Positions 8,407-10,748 of a DNA stretch of 10,748 bases are shown here, one piece after another. A model generated the notes under the pieces. That model made no database searches. It saw nothing but the letters and a program-made list of their open reading frames with translations, and was not told the DNA's origin. This DNA is from Asterionellopsis glacialis. Taxonomy: Eukaryota; Bacillariophyta; Plagiogrammaphyceae; Rhaphoneidales; Asterionellopsidaceae. A program made the translations under genes and the position numbers. Where the stretch lies: the NCBI GenBank assembly GCA_014885115.2, contig WKLE02004007.1, positions 1 through 10,748 of the forward strand. The letters run 5' to 3'. How positions within the stretch are numbered: position 1 is the stretch's first letter; each line of letters begins with the position of its first letter.

Positions 8407-9647
8407 ATGGGTTTATTTGGAAGAAGCAATTCTTCAGGATTACCCTTGGCGGGAACCACAAGTGCTCAATATCATGGTCCGGATGGATCAGGTAAGGCCA
8501 TCCATATGGATGCACCTATTGTACGCAATTGGAAAAATTCAAGTAAATACACCAAGGGCACCTATTATTGTTTACTAAGCAGTATCTTTATTACCTTTTG
8601 GGGAATACGTTGTTTACGATACAATCATGGTAAGTTTGTTGGTATATGTGTGAGTTGAGTTTGGAGAGCAAAGAGAAAGAAAGAAAGACCTCGAAGGAAT
8701 TTGGCACACAAGCAGTGTCACTACTTTTTTAAAAAGATGTCTTCTCATACCCAAGCAATTATGCAATTTGTTCTTCTTTTCCCTACATTTTTTATAATAA
8801 ACATCCTGCAGGTTCTGTATGGTTAACATGTACAGCCTTAGAATGTAAATTGGAAATTAATCCACCCTATGGTAAAAATAAAGCTACAATTGAATTTCCT
8901 CGTAAACATTTGGTTGCCTCGTATCCTGTCAAGGTGGATAAATTTGGTAAATTTCAAGAAGTTGACAAGACTGGTGGTATGGGTGGTGCGACGACTGGTC
9001 GTGGTGGACGTAAGAGTAAAAGCAAAAAATACAGGAAAGGACCCGACGTACATGGTTGGTATGATTCGTACAGTATACATTTAAAACCTCAAATTGAAAT
9101 GGATCGCTCTGCCGATGCCGATGACGATGACGCGACTTATCCGAATCCCAACATTCCAAATCAAAAACAAACCTCTACAACGAATGACATTACCAATCAA
9201 TTATCTGCCGTATCATCCGCCTATTATGATCGTGGTCAAGAAGACAAGGATCGTGATAACTATATTATATACATGAGGCAATTTAATTTAGGTAAATCAC
9301 GTCGTCGTACCAGGACCCAAACGACCAAGATTGATTCCTACATTGCGGGAAGACGCCATAAATTAACCTTGAAGGAAAATTCAGGATTGGCATGGCAAGG
9401 TGTATTAGCCGTTGTTTTTGGATTGTTTGCCTTTATTTTAACATTACTGTTGGGGCAATTTGCGGATGAACCTACTGGATACTACAAACGTCATGAACAA
9501 CAATTGCGACAACGAAAACGACAACAACAACAACAACAACGGCATCTCGGTGGTGGTAGTAGTGGTATACGACGATCAAATCAAAATTTATCCACAAAGA
9601 AACGATCTGTTGCGAGTGGTGGTGGGATGCAACGAAAAGCTTATTGA
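8407..9647 (+). CDS. Two-exon gene for a 352-residue membrane protein of unknown function (exons 8407-8629 and 8812-9647)
   Basis: The joined frame encodes 352 residues. The start ATG has A at -3 and G at +4, and an upstream in-frame TGA lies near 8310. Residues 1-50 are polar and Gly/Ser-rich. Residues 52-70 (YYCLLSSIFITFWGI) form a first membrane segment. Residues 76-125 look beta-rich (WLTCTALECKLEINP, then TIEFPRKHLVASYPV). A Gly/Lys/Arg-rich loop follows (127-152), then SYSIHLKP, an acidic DADDDD run and a Ser/Thr/Asn-rich linker. YIIYMRQFNLGKSRRR (225-240) leads into a second membrane segment at 268-291 (WQGVLAVVFGLFAFILTLLLG). The basic tail contains six consecutive Gln from a CAA run. 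Both ends may face the same side, with the middle domain across a membrane, but the topology is inferred. It resembles a conserved stramenopile/diatom hypothetical protein as I remember the pattern. I know no function, and the neighbours give no hint. Confidence 0.85.
8630..8811 (+). other. Spliceosomal intron (182 bp)
   Basis: The donor is CATG|GTAAGT and the acceptor TCCTGCAG|GTTC, preceded by a pyrimidine-rich tract (TTCTTCTTTTCCCTACATTTTTT) at about 8771-8793. Splicing joins the first base of a Gly codon (8629) to its last two bases (8812-8813) and keeps the frame. Without splicing, the frame ends at a TGA at 8656-8658. The protein reads smoothly across the junction (RYNHGSVWLTCTAL). Confidence 0.88.
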
Positions 9648-10333
9648 AAATGAAAAACGGAGCTTGGCAAAAAGTATGTTACCCTCTTTTTTTCTAGAGA
9701 GAGAATGTAAGAATAGGGTTGGATATAAACTTTTCCAAAGTATCCTCCTCATCTTGAGAAATGTATCCTACACTCTTTGATGATAGGATACCATGTCATA
9801 AGCAATCCATACTGTCCAAAACTATGCATTACAAAACCAAAGCCAAGAAAACAACAAGGATCGTTTTTTTTTAAACAAACGAAACTATTATCAATTAAAA
9901 AAAATCCTTTGTTTTACAATGAAACCTCCCCGCCCCCCTATTTTCATCAAGGTTTTCATCAAGAATAAGAACACTTATACCATTTGGTGAAATGCGTACT
10001 TATTTTATGAGTCAAAAGTTATATATGACCCATATTCCATCACGAGCAATAGAATACATGACACCTTGATCATGGAAAATTCTGTTTGCCATGGCGGATA
10101 ATGGGTTGTAGTAATTTTTCTTCTAGATACTATCAGGGAAAATCTATTTTTTTGGGGGGCCGTATTCCTGACTCGAATGATAAACCAAAAAATGATAAAC
10201 AGGCAAAATTTTTGTTTTGTCACGTGTAACGTAGTCCTACCTAACGTTGACCATGGAGTCTGTCTTTATTTGCTCCATGTTTCCCTATTCCCATACAGAT
10301 AGTCTTCGTTGCTGATCAAGCAGTTGTCAGTGC
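9648..10333. other. 3' flank and intergenic region
   Basis: There is no convincing gene. The region begins with the 3' untranslated part of the upstream gene, including a T-rich run near 9684-9693, and later holds A and T homopolymers (for example near 9866-9874 and 9897-9904). Open frames at 9777-9968 (plus) and 10005-10223 (minus) have no motifs. CpGs are present, unlike the left part of the window. Confidence 0.5.
9763..9791 (+). other. Perfect 8-bp hairpin in the 3' flank
   Basis: GTATCCTA (9763-9770) and TAGGATAC (9784-9791) are exact reverse complements with a 13-base loop, starting 116 bases after the stop codon. A further GTATCCT at 9740-9746 could pair with the same right arm. It may form in the mRNA 3' end. 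No function is demonstrated. Confidence 0.5.
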
Positions 10334-10615
10334 ATGACGAGAATATCCAGTCTTGCGAAAAAGAGGATACGAACAATAGCCGACAAAAGCCCATTCAATA
10401 TTATTTATCAATGTCAAAATGCCAGTACCGTTTACTTGGAACCCGAAACGAAAGGTAGGACCCATTTACGTAGTACAATAAAGCTATGTTTGTTACATTT
10501 TCAGGAGGTTGAAATTTTGTTTACCAGGTACTGTAACCCGGGGCTGCGTGCAGTTTCTTTGTTAACTTTATCTTGGCTGTGCAGTATTTTTTGTGACATA
10601 CTACTTTACGACTAA
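10334..10615 (+). CDS. Weak hypothetical open frame, 93 codons, possibly a first exon
   Basis: The frame from an ATG at 10334 starts with a basic stretch (TRISSLAKKRIRTIADKS) and YQCQNASTVYLEPETKG, then turns Cys/Leu-rich to a TGA-free end at a TAA-type stop region near 10613-10615. The first 40 codons look more protein-like than the rest. A possible donor (AAAG|GTAGGA, 10455) and acceptor (TTTTCAG, ending 10504) fall inside it, but joining them gives an early stop, so the gene model is unresolved. I do not recognise it. It could be chance. Confidence 0.2.
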   Translation: MTRISSLAKKRIRTIADKSPFNIIYQCQNASTVYLEPETKGRTHLRSTIKLCLLHFQEVEILFTRYCNPGLRAVSLLTLSWLCSIFCDILLYD

Positions 10616-10748
10616 AAGGTGGACCTTTTAAAACCCTCTCTCTAGAGTAGAGATTACATAATGGGACTTTATTGGTTCTGGATGAAGGTGATACTGTACT
10701 CGGATCATTGAACGGAGCGACTGGGAGTGGGAGCGAAAGCCGACAAAA

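Noticed and set aside
9674..9697. Intron-like GTATGT...TTTTTCTAG
   Set aside because: Only 24 bases long and downstream of the stop codon, too short for a spliceosomal intron.
9460..9780. 106-codon frame rich in Asn and Val overlapping the end of the gene
   Set aside because: It is an out-of-frame shadow of the CAA/GGT-rich tail of the intact gene.
10527..10748. About 70 open codons on the minus strand and about 32 on the plus strand at the right edge
   Set aside because: Both strands are open and the window ends. Possible acceptors near 10645-10652 do not join the preceding frame (10334 onward) in phase, so no exon can be called.
10378..10748. Repeated 11-mer AGCCGACAAAA near 10378 and at the right edge
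   Set aside because: A repeated 11-mer is not significant in a window of this size.

Overview
The window looks like nuclear DNA of a microbial eukaryote. It has a spliceosomal intron with GT-AG ends, AT-rich noncoding DNA, decayed LTR-retrotransposon coding sequence and long gene-poor stretches. There is no sign of bacterial operons, ribosome binding sites or RNA genes. A diatom or other stramenopile is my best guess. This rests on the overall look of the two-membrane-segment protein at 8407-9647 and of the Ty3/gypsy-like Gag; it was recognised by eye and not tested by search.

Two compartments are visible. Positions 34-7890 form an AT-rich transposon graveyard almost without the dinucleotide CpG: I count 11 in about 7.86 kb, and none between 4451 and 7558. 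It contains: a decayed open frame of unknown family running in from the left edge (2-391, plus strand); two diverged direct repeat copies about 379 bp apart (861-1049 and 1240-1433); a frameshifted Ty3/gypsy-type gag-protease remnant (1907-3594, plus strand) with a CCHC zinc knuckle and a DTG aspartic protease motif but no reverse transcriptase behind it; and an antisense decayed coding segment of unknown family (3946-4556, minus strand). About 3.3 kb of AT-rich DNA with no supportable gene follows.

At about 7891 the composition changes abruptly: I count 37 CpGs in the next 516 bp. This CpG-normal part is the promoter and leader of the one convincing intact gene, a two-exon gene (8407-8629 joined to 8812-9647) for a 352-residue membrane protein of unknown function. 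Its 3' flank holds a perfect 8-bp hairpin. The last kilobase has only a weak 93-codon open frame (10334-10615) and an undecided right edge.

The genes do not form a pathway. The window is best read as a boundary between a silenced, probably CpG-methylated repeat island and an active host gene.
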